64,000 nt of DNA, taken from positions 37,718 through 101,717 of the forward strand of contig NZ_MIAM01000041.1 of NCBI RefSeq assembly GCF_001830555.1. The letters are read 5' to 3'. Below the pieces are notes generated by a model. The model was not told the origin of the DNA and searched no databases. It was given only the letters and a program-made list of their open reading frames with translations. A program made the position numbers and the translations under genes. Positions 8,178 to 17,808 of this stretch are shown in pieces (position 1 is the stretch's first letter; the number at the start of each line of letters is the position of its first letter). The DNA is from Sphingopyxis sp. RIFCSPHIGHO2_12_FULL_65_19 (GTDB lineage Bacteria; Pseudomonadota; Alphaproteobacteria; Sphingomonadales; Sphingomonadaceae).

Positions 8178-9372
8178 CCTGACACCACTCGAAGCCGACA
8201 TGACCGCCTGGCGCCGGCATATCCATCAGCATCCCGAACTCGGTTTTCACGAACAGGATACGGTCCGCTTCATCCTCGACCTGCTCGAAAGCTTCGGGGT
8301 CGACGAGGTCGCGACCGGCATCGGCGGCACGGGCATCGTCGCGACGATCCGCGCCGGAACGTCAAGCCGCGCGATCGGCATCCGCGCCGACATCGACGCG
8401 CTGCCGATGACCGAACTCGCCGAGTCCGATCATAAATCCTGCACCCCCGGCGTGATGCACGCGTGCGGCCACGACGGGCACACGACGATGCTGCTTGGCG
8501 CCGCAAAGCATCTCGCCGCGACGCGCAACTTCGACGGCGCGGTCCACCTGATCTTTCAGCCCGCAGAGGAATCACTGGGCTATCAGGGGCCGGGCGGCGA
8601 TCCCGACGGCGGCGCCAGCGCGATGATCCGCGACGGGCTGTTCGATCGCTTCCCGATGGACGCGATTTTCGGCATCCATAACCGGCCGGGCATCGCCGCA
8701 GGCAAGCTCGCCGGACGCGCGGGCGCGCTTTACGCCGCCGCCGACAAGTTCGAAATTGTCGTGTCGGGCAAGGGCGGCCATGCCGCGCGCCCGCACCTGA
8801 CGGTCGATCCCGTGCTCGTCGCGGCGCACATCATCGTCGCGGTACAGAGCATCGTCGCACGTAATACCGACCCGATGGACGCCGCAGTGGTCTCGATCTG
8901 TAAGGTCGAGGCGGGCACCGCGTTCAACATCATCGCCGACGAGGCCCGCCTGGGCGGTACGGTGCGCACCCTGTCACGCGCCAGCCAGGACGCAACCGAA
9001 CGGCGCCTGCGCGAAATCGTCACCGGCATCGCGGCCTCGTTCGGCGCGACGGCGGACCTGCATTATGAGCGCGGCTATCCCGCCCTGCACAATCCGGCCG
9101 ATCTTTACGCAAGCGTCCGCGACATTGCGATCGGCATCGTCGGTCCCGACCGCTTCGTCGACCTCGACGCGCCGGGCATGGGGGGCGAGGATTTCGCACG
9201 CTACCTCGACGTCGTTCCCGGCTGCTTCCTCCTCCTCGGCAATGGCGACGAGGGGCCGGGGTCGGTGATGCTGCACAATTCGCACTATGCCTATGACGAC
9301 AGCATTTCGCCGACGGGGGCGGCGCTGTGGGTCGCGCTGACCGAAACATTCCTGCCGAAACACATGCCTTAG
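8167..9372 (+). CDS. M20D-family amidohydrolase (hippurate/aminoacylase type)
   Basis: 401 residues, standard length for M20D peptidase-like amidohydrolases that release amino acids from N-acyl conjugates. It begins with RRHIHQHPELGFHE and carries the metal-site motif MHACGHDGHT with FQPAEES further on. The lid domain contains SGKGGHAARP and the C-terminal metal region GMGGEDFARYLD is present. There is no signal peptide, so it acts in the cytoplasm on material brought in by the AbgT transporter just upstream. AGGAGG at 8152-8157, nine bases before the ATG, fixes the start. Confidence 0.93.
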   Translation: MSVDLTPLEADMTAWRRHIHQHPELGFHEQDTVRFILDLLESFGVDEVATGIGGTGIVATIRAGTSSRAIGIRADIDALPMTELAESDHKSCTPGVMHACGHDGHTTMLLGAAKHLAATRNFDGAVHLIFQPAEESLGYQGPGGDPDGGASAMIRDGLFDRFPMDAIFGIHNRPGIAAGKLAGRAGALYAAADKFEIVVSGKGGHAARPHLTVDPVLVAAHIIVAVQSIVARNTDPMDAAVVSICKVEAGTAFNIIADEARLGGTVRTLSRASQDATERRLREIVTGIAASFGATADLHYERGYPALHNPADLYASVRDIAIGIVGPDRFVDLDAPGMGGEDFARYLDVVPGCFLLLGNGDEGPGSVMLHNSHYAYDDSISPTGAALWVALTETFLPKHMP

Positions 9373-9384
9373 GGAGACGCCTGG

Positions 9385-11811
9385 ATGCGCCGTTCGATTG
9401 CCGCCCTGCTTCATGGTTCCGCCGCATTGCTGCTGGCGGCGATTCCGCCCGTACAGGCGCAGGAAAAGGTCAGCATCTACCGCGACGATTTCGGCGTGCC
9501 GCATGTCCAGGCGGACACGTCGGGCGCGGTGATGTTCGGCGCGGGCTATGCGATCGCGCACGACCGCCTCGCCGCGATGGAACTGGCGCGCCACAACACG
9601 CAGGGCCGCCGCGCCGAGCTGGTGGGTGCCTCGGCGCTCGAAAGCGACAAGATGATGCGCGGCCGCAAGCTGCCCGACGCCGTGCTGATGCAGCGTTACA
9701 GGGCTCTGGCGCCCGAGCATCGCGAAATGATCCAGGCGATGGTCGACGGCATCAACAAGCGCATCGACGAAGTGAATGCCGATCCCGCCCGATTGACCCC
9801 GCTCGAATTCATCCGCTGGGGAATCAAGCCGACGCGCTGGAGCCTGACCGAATATCTTGCGCTGATCACCGCCGCGCCGCTCGGCCGCGATAGCTATGAG
9901 ATCCAGAACCTCAAATTCCTGACCGAGATGACGGCGCGTTACGGCCCGGAAAAAGCCTGGGCGATCTTCAACGATGTCGTGCCCATTTCCGATCCCGATT
10001 CCCCCACGACCATCCCCGCTGGCGACGATCTTGCCCCTGCCCGGCCGGTGCCGACCCCCGTGCTCGCGCCGGTCCAGCTACCGCCGGGCGGCGTCGCGTC
10101 GGCGGCAGCGCAGGTGGCGCCACGCAAGCCGGTGAAAGGCGCGAGCCGCTGCATGGTGATTGGCCCCCAAAAATCGGCCAGCGGCAAGGTGCTGATGATG
10201 GAAGCGACCGCCGATGGCCCCGAAATCCACCTGCACGGCGGCGGTTTCGACAATGCGGGCTTTGGCTCGACCGGCTGGGGCGTGCCAACGATGGGGCGCG
10301 GCGCCCAGCACGGCTGGCTGCTTGTGTCGGGCAGCAGCGAAGCGGGAACCGTCTTTGCCGAAAAACTCAACCCGAAGAACCGTTACGAATATTGGTACAA
10401 GGGCGCATGGAAAAAAATGGAGCATCGGACCGAGACCTTCAAGGTCAAGGACGGCGCGGCTGTGACGCACGAAGTGGCGTGGACGATCCACGGGCCCGTG
10501 ATCGCATGGGATGCCGAAAACGGGACCGCCTATGCACAGCAGATGGGGGTCCACGGCCGCGAACTCGACACATGGATCGCCTTCGCCGAAATGGGCCGCG
10601 CCAAAAGCCTCGCCGAGTTTCGCGAAAAGGGCGTCGACCGGCTCGGCTGGAATCTGGGCGCCTGTTATGGCGGCGAGGATGGCACGATCGCCTATTTCGA
10701 GGCGGGCGCGCTGCCAAAGAAAGCCGCCGGGGTCGATCCACGCCTGCCGACACCCGGCACCGGCGAATATGAATGGACCGGCTTTCTGACGCGCGATGAA
10801 AAGCCGCACATGATCAACCCGCGGCAGGGCTATCTCTTTTCATGGAACAGCAAGGCGACGGGCTGGTCGCAAGAGGGCGACAATGCCCGCATCGGCGCGA
10901 CGTTCCGAACATGGCTCGGCGATCGGCTGGCGAAGAATGGGGAGGCGCTAACCCTGCTCGACATGCGCGAGTTCAACGGCCGGATTTTCAACGCGCTCGG
11001 CGCGGTCGACCGCAATCAGGCGGCGCCCGACTTTTTCGCGCCCTATCTGCGCAAGGCGATCGAGGCGAGCGACGATCCCGACGTGAAGCGCGCGGGCGAA
11101 TATATGCTCGGCTTCAACGGGCTTTATCAGGATCGCGACGGCGACCATCGCTATGACGACCCCGGCCTGACCCTCTATCGCGCCTGGCTTCAGGTCGCGC
11201 CGCGCGTCGTTTTCGGCGACGATATGGGCAATTGGTGGAAGGCGATCGACGATGGGCGCTACCTCACCTATCAGTCGAGCCTGTTGCTGCGCGCGTTTCA
11301 GGGCGATGCCGCGGGGGCGCCGCTCGCCGTCGACTATTTCAACGGGCGCGACCGCACCGCGGTGATGATCGACACGATCAAGGCGACACTTGCCGAGGTC
11401 AAACCCCGTTTCGCCGGCAAGGATATGGCCGAGTGGAAGCAGCCGATCTTCTGGAAATATTTCGATGCGTCGCTCGAAACCCCCGCGCGTCCCCAGATGG
11501 CAGAGGACGCACCCGAAAAGCGCCTGTCTGCGGTGCTGCGCCTCGGCCCGACGATGGCGCCGCACAATGGCGGCGAAAGCTGGGTCGGGCTGATGGAGAT
11601 CGGCGCTGACCGGCGTGCGCTCTATTCGGTCGTCGATGCGGGCGGGCAGAATCTCTTCATCGGCCCCGACGGCAAGGGCAACCCGCACCTCACCGACCAG
11701 ACGATAATGCACGAAACGAACGAGCTGAAGAAGATCGAGCTGTCGCCAGACCGAATACGCAAGACGGCGCGTGCCGCGACGACGATCGAATATCGGCCAA
11801 AAGCCCGTTAG
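9385..11811 (+). CDS. Penicillin-acylase-family (S45) Ntn hydrolase, exported
   Basis: 808 residues. The signal peptide ends near PPVQAQ (residue 26). An alpha-chain region opens with EKVSIYRDDFGVPHVQADT, typical of S45 enzymes, which are autocleaved to expose an N-terminal serine. The best candidate nucleophile is Ser254 in KGASRCMVIGPQKSASGK, where family members usually have SNxWV. The expected aspartate-proline-histidine stretch after it is also altered. A proline-rich linker (about residues 205-250) precedes the cleavage point. It probably hydrolyses amide-linked acyl groups such as N-acyl amino acids or peptides in the periplasm; beta-lactam or acyl-homoserine-lactone substrates cannot be excluded. 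Confidence 0.88.
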   Translation: MRRSIAALLHGSAALLLAAIPPVQAQEKVSIYRDDFGVPHVQADTSGAVMFGAGYAIAHDRLAAMELARHNTQGRRAELVGASALESDKMMRGRKLPDAVLMQRYRALAPEHREMIQAMVDGINKRIDEVNADPARLTPLEFIRWGIKPTRWSLTEYLALITAAPLGRDSYEIQNLKFLTEMTARYGPEKAWAIFNDVVPISDPDSPTTIPAGDDLAPARPVPTPVLAPVQLPPGGVASAAAQVAPRKPVKGASRCMVIGPQKSASGKVLMMEATADGPEIHLHGGGFDNAGFGSTGWGVPTMGRGAQHGWLLVSGSSEAGTVFAEKLNPKNRYEYWYKGAWKKMEHRTETFKVKDGAAVTHEVAWTIHGPVIAWDAENGTAYAQQMGVHGRELDTWIAFAEMGRAKSLAEFREKGVDRLGWNLGACYGGEDGTIAYFEAGALPKKAAGVDPRLPTPGTGEYEWTGFLTRDEKPHMINPRQGYLFSWNSKATGWSQEGDNARIGATFRTWLGDRLAKNGEALTLLDMREFNGRIFNALGAVDRNQAAPDFFAPYLRKAIEASDDPDVKRAGEYMLGFNGLYQDRDGDHRYDDPGLTLYRAWLQVAPRVVFGDDMGNWWKAIDDGRYLTYQSSLLLRAFQGDAAGAPLAVDYFNGRDRTAVMIDTIKATLAEVKPRFAGKDMAEWKQPIFWKYFDASLETPARPQMAEDAPEKRLSAVLRLGPTMAPHNGGESWVGLMEIGADRRALYSVVDAGGQNLFIGPDGKGNPHLTDQTIMHETNELKKIELSPDRIRKTARAATTIEYRPKAR

Positions 11812-11827
11812 CGCGCGGCGGTCGGCG

Positions 11828-12577
11828 ATGATGGAACGGCGGACGATGCTGGCTATGCTCGGCCTGATGCCGATCACCGCCTGCGCGCGCCAATCGCGTG
11901 CGCCGGGCGAACTATGGGTCGGATCGTCACCGACGGGCGTTCCGTTCAGCTATGTCGACCCCGCAACCAACGAACTGACCGGCGCGATGATCGACATCGC
12001 GCGACGCGTGCTGCGCGAGATTGGGTTGACGGGGGACTATCGCGCCGCGCCCTTTGCCGCCCTGATCCCTTCGCTGACAACTGGGCGGATCGACATGATC
12101 GCGGCGGCGATGCAGCGGACTCCCGACCGCGAAAAAATCGTCGATTTCAGCGCGCCGGTCTTCTCCTATGGCGGCGGGCTGGTCGTGCGACGCGAAGATC
12201 GCGGCGCCTATCCCGCCCTGTCCGCCATAGGCGACAAGCGCGTCGGCGCACAGGTCGGCACGCGCTTTGTGGACCAGCTCCGCGGCGCCGGCGTCGGCCG
12301 CGTCAAAACCTATGACGGGTTGGGCGAAATCGTCCGCGACCTTGCCAACGGCCGGATCGACGCCGGTTATGGCGACGACCCCATCCTCCGCTACCAGCTT
12401 CGCGTCGGCCCGCAGCGGCGAGTCCGTATGGCCGACGACTTCACGCCGCCGGTCAAAGAGGATCTTTGCCTGATCGTCGAGAAAGGCAATCCGCTCCTCG
12501 CCCGGCTGAACGACGCGATCGCGCGCCTGCGGAAAGACGAAATGCCTGCGATTCTGCGTCGCTGGGGGCTTGGCTGA
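11828..12577 (+). CDS. Polar amino-acid ABC transporter substrate-binding lipoprotein
   Basis: About 249 residues, SBP family 3. The N-terminus MMERRTMLAMLGLMPITAC contains the lipobox ITAC, so the mature protein should be a lipid-anchored periplasmic binder. Core motifs are VGSSPTGVPFSYVDP, LIPSLTTGRIDMIAAAMQRTPDREKIVDFSAPVF and DAGYGDDP. The frame is open further upstream (to 11771), but the paired ATGs at 11828/11831 give a proper lipoprotein signal. Its stop overlaps the permease ATG. The permease and ATPase follow with four-base overlaps, giving a compact three-gene importer. Confidence 0.92.
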   Translation: MMERRTMLAMLGLMPITACARQSRAPGELWVGSSPTGVPFSYVDPATNELTGAMIDIARRVLREIGLTGDYRAAPFAALIPSLTTGRIDMIAAAMQRTPDREKIVDFSAPVFSYGGGLVVRREDRGAYPALSAIGDKRVGAQVGTRFVDQLRGAGVGRVKTYDGLGEIVRDLANGRIDAGYGDDPILRYQLRVGPQRRVRMADDFTPPVKEDLCLIVEKGNPLLARLNDAIARLRKDEMPAILRRWGLG

Positions 12578-13230
12578 TGCAGGAATTTCTTGCGGACGCC
12601 GCACTGTTCCTGCCGGTCCTGCTGCGCGGGCTCGGCATGACGCTATTGCTCACCGCCGCTGCGCTGGCCGTCAGCATCGCGCTCGGCCTGCTGTGGGTGC
12701 TCATGGGCTATGCGCGCTTTGCGCCGCTGCGCTGGATCAGCCGCGCGATCATCAACGTCATCCGCGGCATCCCGATCATCGTCCAGCTCTTCTGCATCTA
12801 TTTCGTCCTGCCCGAATGGGGACTCGACTTGCCCCCTTTCGCGGCGGGGGTGCTCGGTCTCGGCCTTGCCTATTCGGTCTACCAGGCCGAAAATTTCCGC
12901 GGCGGCCTGTCGTCGGTCGACAAGGATCTGATCGAGGCGGGCACGATGCTCGGCATGACATGGCCGGTGCTGATGCGCCGCGTCGTGCTGCCGCTCGGCA
13001 TCCCCGCGGCGCTGCCGTCGCTCGGCAATACGACGATCATGCTGCTGAAAGATTCATCGATCGCCTCAACGATCACGATCGCCGAACTGACGCGCGCGGG
13101 GCAATTGCTGGCAATCTCGACTTTCAAGAATGGCACGGTCTACCTCCTGATCGCCCTGCTCTACCTCGCCGCCAGCTTGCCGATGGCGGCGGCCGTGCGC
13201 GCGCTCGAACGCCGGTTCGCACGCAAATGA
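12577..13230 (+). CDS. Polar amino-acid ABC transporter permease (HisMQ/GlnP type)
   Basis: 217 residues with about five transmembrane segments. The N-terminal region LRGLGMTLLLTAAALAVSIALG and the EAA loop (LIEAGTMLGMTWPVLMRRVVLPLGIPAALPSLGN) are diagnostic of the His/Glu/Gln/Arg permease family. The ATG overlaps the binding-protein stop as ATGA, and the stop overlaps the ATPase ATG in the same way. Only one permease is present, so it probably works as a homodimer. This start is preferred over the open frame reaching back to 12466. Confidence 0.93.
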   Translation: MQEFLADAALFLPVLLRGLGMTLLLTAAALAVSIALGLLWVLMGYARFAPLRWISRAIINVIRGIPIIVQLFCIYFVLPEWGLDLPPFAAGVLGLGLAYSVYQAENFRGGLSSVDKDLIEAGTMLGMTWPVLMRRVVLPLGIPAALPSLGNTTIMLLKDSSIASTITIAELTRAGQLLAISTFKNGTVYLLIALLYLAASLPMAAAVRALERRFARK

Positions 13231-13952
13231 TCCGGCTACGCGGCGTCCGCAAATCCTTCGGCGAGCGCGACGTTTTGCGCGACGTCAGCTTCGACGTCGC
13301 AGCGGGCGAGGTCGCCTGCCTGATCGGCCCTTCGGGGTCGGGCAAATCGACGATCCTGCGCTGCATCAACGGGCTGGAAAGCCACGATGCAGGAACGATC
13401 GAGGTCGATGGCGTCGCGGTTACGCCGCAATCGCTGCCACAGGTCCGCGCGGCGGTGAGCATGGTGTTCCAGCGCTTCAATCTGTTCCCGCACCGCACCG
13501 CGCTCGACAATATTATCGAGGGTCCGGTGCATGTGCTCGGCCAGCCGGTCGCCAAAGCGACGGCGCGCGCGATGGCGCTGCTCGAAAGGGTCGGCATGGC
13601 GAGCCATGCGCAGGCCTTCCCCCGCCATTTGTCGGGCGGCCAGCAACAACGCATCGGCATCGCGCGAGCACTGGCGATGGAGCCGCGCGCCATCCTGCTC
13701 GACGAACCGACCTCCGCGCTCGACCCCGAACGCGTTGGCGAGGTTTTGAAGGTGATGCGCGACCTTGCCGACGGCGGCATGACGATGATCGTCGTGACCC
13801 ACGAAATCGCCTTCGCGCGCGAGGCTGCGGACCAGATCCTGTTCGTCGACGGCGGCACAATTGCCGAACAGGGTCCGGCAGCCGAATTTCTCTCCAACCC
13901 CAAAACCGATCGAACCCGGCTGTTCCTCAGCCGCGTCCGTCACCCTCTTTGA
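13227..13952 (+). CDS. Polar amino-acid ABC transporter ATPase
   Basis: 241 residues, full length for a GlnQ/HisP-type ATPase. The Walker A GPSGSGKST, Q loop (FQRFNLFPH), signature LSGGQQQR, Walker B AILLDEPTSALDP and switch histidine (VVTHE) are all intact. It energises the importer formed with the two preceding genes. The start at 13227 overlaps the permease stop (ATGA). Upstream frame extensions only shadow the permease gene. Confidence 0.95.
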   Translation: MIRLRGVRKSFGERDVLRDVSFDVAAGEVACLIGPSGSGKSTILRCINGLESHDAGTIEVDGVAVTPQSLPQVRAAVSMVFQRFNLFPHRTALDNIIEGPVHVLGQPVAKATARAMALLERVGMASHAQAFPRHLSGGQQQRIGIARALAMEPRAILLDEPTSALDPERVGEVLKVMRDLADGGMTMIVVTHEIAFAREAADQILFVDGGTIAEQGPAAEFLSNPKTDRTRLFLSRVRHPL

Positions 13953-13967
13953 CTTCGGGAGCCACCG

Positions 13968-14336
13968 ATGACCGCCGATGCGATCAGCCTGTTTCGTCCG
14001 CACGAACTCCTCGCCGCAGGTGCGATCGCGCCCGTCCCCGTGCCGCTCGGCCAGCCGGTCTCGCAGGTGCGGTCGGCGGCGATTCCCGGCGTGGGCGCAA
14101 GCCGCCACGGCGTCTGGCACTGCACCCCGGGAGCCTGGCGCCGGCAGGTGATGCAGGCCGAATTCTGTTATTTCCTGTCGGGCGAGGCGATCTTCCATCC
14201 CGACGGCGGCGAGCCGATCCATATCTGCGGCGGTCAGGCCGCCTATTTCCCGCCCGAAAGCATGGGGACTTGGGAAATCCTGCGCGAAAGCGAAAAAATC
14301 TTCATCGTCTTTGATGAAGGCCAGGGCGCACCATGA
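13968..14336 (+). CDS. Cupin-domain protein (DUF861/EutQ-like)
   Basis: 122 residues forming a single cupin barrel: AEFCYFLSGEAIFHPDGGEPIHI and GGQAAYFPPESMGTWEI match the small DUF861 group. A GGGAG ribosome-binding site lies ahead of the ATG, and its end overlaps the start of the FAD oxidoreductase by four bases. Small cupins of this type commonly sit beside amine or amino-acid oxidases, where they may handle an imine or carbamoyl product. That role is an inference from context. Confidence 0.85.
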   Translation: MTADAISLFRPHELLAAGAIAPVPVPLGQPVSQVRSAAIPGVGASRHGVWHCTPGAWRRQVMQAEFCYFLSGEAIFHPDGGEPIHICGGQAAYFPPESMGTWEILRESEKIFIVFDEGQGAP

Positions 14337-15727
14337 CCGCGCGCGTTCCCCCCGCCGACATCGGCAGCTATTGGCTGGCGAGTTGCGACGACGATCTGAC
14401 GCCGCGCCCTGCCCTGACCGGCGACGCGACGGTCGATGTCGCGATCATGGGCGGCGGCTTTACCGGGCTATGGACCGCTTATTATCTGCTGCGCGACAAT
14501 CCGGACCTGTCGATCGCGATCGTCGAGCGGCAATTTTGCGGTTTCGGCGCGTCGGGACGCAATGGCGGCTGGTGCTCGCCGCGTTTCCCGATCAACCCCG
14601 CCGCGCTCACCCGGCGCTTCGGTGCCGCGACGGCGCGGTCGATGCTGCTTGCGCAGCAGGCCATGGTCGACGACGTCGGCCGGATTTGCGACGAGGAAGG
14701 CATTGACGCCCATTTCCGGTCCGTGGGCGTGCTGACCCTCGCCCGCAGCGCCAGGCAATTGCCGTCGTTGCAGCAGTCGTTCGACGCCTATGCCCGGCTG
14801 GGCATGGGGGATGGCTGCGAACTGCTCGGCGCATCGCAGGCGCAGGACGCGGTGCACGCAACCCAGGTTCACGGCGGAATGCGGCTACGCGCTGGCGGGA
14901 CGATCCATCCCGGACGCCTCGTCCGCGGCCTTGCGCGGGCGCTGGAACGGCGCGGCGTGCGAATATATGAAGGGACCGAGGTGTTGCAAACCGCCGCGGG
15001 CATACAGCCTGCGCTCATCACATCGGGGGGCACCATCCGCGCGCGGCGCGCGGTGGTGCTGGCGGGCGAAGCGTATATGACCGCGCAGCCCGCCTATCGC
15101 CGCCGGCTCATCCCGATGGCTTCGACAATCATGCTCACTGCGCCGCTGACCGCTGCTCAGTGGGACCGCGTCGGGTGGAGCGGCGGCGAATGCCTGTCCT
15201 CCTATGTCCACACCACCAACTATCTCACCCGCACCGCCGACGGGCGCATCCTGTTCGGCAGCCGCGGCGCGCCCTATCGCTACGGATCAGACATGGACGA
15301 GGTCGCGCTGCGCGAAAACGCCAATTTCGGATGGATCCGCGACCGGCTGACCGAATGGTGGCCCGCGCTGGACGGGATCGAATTTACGCACCGCTGGGCA
15401 GGCTATCTCGGCATCCCGCGCGACTGGCTGCCGACCGTTCATTTCGACCCTGTCCAGCGCATCGGCTACAGCTATGGCTATACGGGGCACGGCGTGATCA
15501 GCAGCGCGATCTGTGCACGCGCGCTCGCCGGACTGATCGTCGGCCGCGCGGCCGATCCGAACGCGCCCTATGTCCGCGCGCAGGCGCCCAACTGGGAGGT
15601 CGAACCGCTGCGCTGGGCGGGCATCCGCTATGTCCAGAATGCCTATTTGCGGATGGACGTGGCGGAGGCGGCCAAACGGCCGCCCCCGCTCGACGCGGGC
15701 CTCGCCAAATTTCTGGGCGAACCCTAA
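14333..15727 (+). CDS. FAD-dependent amine/amino-acid oxidoreductase (DAO family)
   Basis: 464 residues. The Rossmann motif VDVAIMGGGFTGLWTAYYLL and the GASGRNGGW flavin-contact motif are those of the DAO family closest to gamma-glutamylputrescine oxidase and related amine oxidases. The C-terminal GYSYGYTGHGV resembles the substrate-side GYNGHGV motif. It lacks a signal peptide. Coupling to the cupin and the amino-acid importer suggests oxidation of an imported amino acid or amine in the cytoplasm. The exact substrate cannot be read from sequence. Confidence 0.9.
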   Translation: MTARVPPADIGSYWLASCDDDLTPRPALTGDATVDVAIMGGGFTGLWTAYYLLRDNPDLSIAIVERQFCGFGASGRNGGWCSPRFPINPAALTRRFGAATARSMLLAQQAMVDDVGRICDEEGIDAHFRSVGVLTLARSARQLPSLQQSFDAYARLGMGDGCELLGASQAQDAVHATQVHGGMRLRAGGTIHPGRLVRGLARALERRGVRIYEGTEVLQTAAGIQPALITSGGTIRARRAVVLAGEAYMTAQPAYRRRLIPMASTIMLTAPLTAAQWDRVGWSGGECLSSYVHTTNYLTRTADGRILFGSRGAPYRYGSDMDEVALRENANFGWIRDRLTEWWPALDGIEFTHRWAGYLGIPRDWLPTVHFDPVQRIGYSYGYTGHGVISSAICARALAGLIVGRAADPNAPYVRAQAPNWEVEPLRWAGIRYVQNAYLRMDVAEAAKRPPPLDAGLAKFLGEP

Positions 15728-15734
15728 AAGCCGC

Positions 15735-17807
15735 TCACTTTGCCAAGTCCCCGAGCGCAGCCTCCAGACCGGGGATGAACTGCGCACCCGCTTTCAGCTC
15801 AACGCGCGACCCGGCCAGGTCGTCGCCATAGGGTTCGGCCGGTCCGCCCAGGCATTTCGACAGGAAATGTTCGGCGATCGCGGCAAAGGAAATGTTCGTC
15901 GCGTCCTTTGCATAAACATGCCCCTCGTCGGGATAGAAGGCATAGGTCACCGGCTTTCCGCGCGCTTTTAGCGCATCGACAATCTCTTCCGACTGGCTGG
16001 GAAATATCCGCGGGTCGTTGGCCCCGTTGGTGACGAGGAGTGGCTTCGCAATGGCGTCGACGCGCGCGATCGGCGAACGTCGCATCAGGTCCGCCGCGCC
16101 TTCGGGGGTCGCCGGATCACCCACGCGGTTGACGAATTGCGGGCGCTGCCAGGTCCACCAGTCGGGCATCAGAGCGACCTGCTTTACCAGGTCGCTGGGC
16201 CCGGCCAGATCGACGCCGCACTGGAAGGTGTCGGGCGTAAAACTCAGCGAAACCAGCGTCGAATAGCCGCCATAGGACAGCCCCATCACCGCGACACGAT
16301 CCTTCGCCGTCACGCCCTTGTCGATCGCCCATTGCACGCCGTCGATCAGGTCGTCGTGCATCGTTTCCGACCATTTCCGATCGCCCTTTGCCATGAAATC
16401 GCTGCCGAACCCGCCCGACGCGCGGAAATTGACCGATAGCACCGCATAGCCACGGTCGGCGAGCCACGCGTGCTGCGGGTCAAAGGCCAGATCGTCGCGC
16501 AGCCAAGGGCCGCCGTGGACGAGGAGCACCATCGGGACCGGCGTCACGGGCATGCCGTCATCGCCGAGCTTCGCATTCGTCGGAAGCGTCAGATAGCTTG
16601 GCAGCGTCAGCCCGTCCCGCGACGCGATCCTGACCGGCAGACGGCGGGCGAGTGTCTGCTGTGCCAGGTCCGGCCGCGTCGACAGCAGCGGCACGAGCGC
16701 CCGGTCCTTGCGGTTCCACCAGCTATAGCGATCGGGGCGGTTCGGAACGGTTTCGAGAAGCAGCCAACGCGCGTTGTCCGGGGTCTGATCGACGATCTTG
16801 AACGGTCCGGCCACCGCCGCTTCCAGCGCGGCGAACTCCGCGCGCGCATCGTCCGACCGGACAGTCCATTCGCTGACCAGCGGGTCTTCGCGCGTCGCGA
16901 GCAACGCGCCGCTGGCTTCGTCGAACAGGGGATCGACAATATCGGCACGCATGGACGCGGCGAGCAAAGTCGTCTTGCCCGTGGCGATGTCGACCGCGAC
17001 AAGGTTCGCCTTGTCGCTGGTGCGGCTGTCGAACATCAACAGCTTTCCCTGGCGGTCGAGCCCGAGGATCTTGGAATTGCGCAGCGAGGCCAGCGGAATC
17101 GTCATCAGCTCGCTCGGCCCGGCGGGGTCGAGGCGCATATAGGTCGACGACCCGTCGATATTGCCGCGAACGGCCAGCCGGATATTGAAATCGGGATCGG
17201 CAATGACGTCGATATAATTGGTTTCGTTGCGAAACACCTCGGTCCGCTTCCCGGTGGCGAGGTCGATGCGATAAATGTCGCGATAGCGGCGATCGCGGAT
17301 ATTCATGCCGACCAGAACTTCCCCAGGGCGGTGCTTGGACAGCTTCACAATCTTCGTCTGCACGGCGGGATCGGCGGTCATGTTGACGACGGTGCGCTTT
17401 TCGAGGTTCGCGACCCACAGCTGGCTGTGCTCCTCGCCGCCGACATCTTTGAGCACCAGAATATAGCGTCCGTCGGGGCTCCACTGGAATCCGTCGGGCG
17501 GGCGCGTATCGAACCGGGTGACGGGGACGGCCGCCCTGGGATCGTCGATCGGCGCGACCCAGACGTTGGGCACCCCGTCCAGCGGGTGCAGGAAGGCAAG
17601 CCGCTGCCCATCGGGGCTGATCTGCAATTCCGAATAGGTGGGCGACGCGAAAAGCGCGTCGCGCGGAACCAGCGCGGATGGCGACGCAGTGCCCGGCGCC
17701 GCCGCGCCGACCGCGAGGCCCGGTGTAATGATCGCCGCTCCCAGCATCGCAGCCAATGCGATGGCGCGGCAGCTCTGCCGTTCGCGCCGCAGAATGTCGA
17801 AACCCAT
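15735..17807 (-). CDS. Exported S9 (prolyl-oligopeptidase family) peptidase
   Basis: 690 residues with an N-terminal signal segment (IALAAMLGAAIITPGLAVGAAA) and a beta-propeller region. The alpha/beta-hydrolase domain follows, with Ser511 in GLSYGGYS, Asp598 in NGANDPR and His630 in DEGHVY completing the triad. This layout fits dipeptidyl- or acylaminoacyl-peptidase-type enzymes. AAGGGGGTGG precedes the ATG at 17807, which is why the open frame further upstream is rejected. It converges on the FAD oxidase gene and is divergent from a LysR regulator, the likely controller. It probably trims periplasmic peptides for the salvage pathway. Confidence 0.93.
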   Translation of the reverse strand: MGFDILRRERQSCRAIALAAMLGAAIITPGLAVGAAAPGTASPSALVPRDALFASPTYSELQISPDGQRLAFLHPLDGVPNVWVAPIDDPRAAVPVTRFDTRPPDGFQWSPDGRYILVLKDVGGEEHSQLWVANLEKRTVVNMTADPAVQTKIVKLSKHRPGEVLVGMNIRDRRYRDIYRIDLATGKRTEVFRNETNYIDVIADPDFNIRLAVRGNIDGSSTYMRLDPAGPSELMTIPLASLRNSKILGLDRQGKLLMFDSRTSDKANLVAVDIATGKTTLLAASMRADIVDPLFDEASGALLATREDPLVSEWTVRSDDARAEFAALEAAVAGPFKIVDQTPDNARWLLLETVPNRPDRYSWWNRKDRALVPLLSTRPDLAQQTLARRLPVRIASRDGLTLPSYLTLPTNAKLGDDGMPVTPVPMVLLVHGGPWLRDDLAFDPQHAWLADRGYAVLSVNFRASGGFGSDFMAKGDRKWSETMHDDLIDGVQWAIDKGVTAKDRVAVMGLSYGGYSTLVSLSFTPDTFQCGVDLAGPSDLVKQVALMPDWWTWQRPQFVNRVGDPATPEGAADLMRRSPIARVDAIAKPLLVTNGANDPRIFPSQSEEIVDALKARGKPVTYAFYPDEGHVYAKDATNISFAAIAEHFLSKCLGGPAEPYGDDLAGSRVELKAGAQFIPGLEAALGDLAK

Positions 17808-17808
17808 G

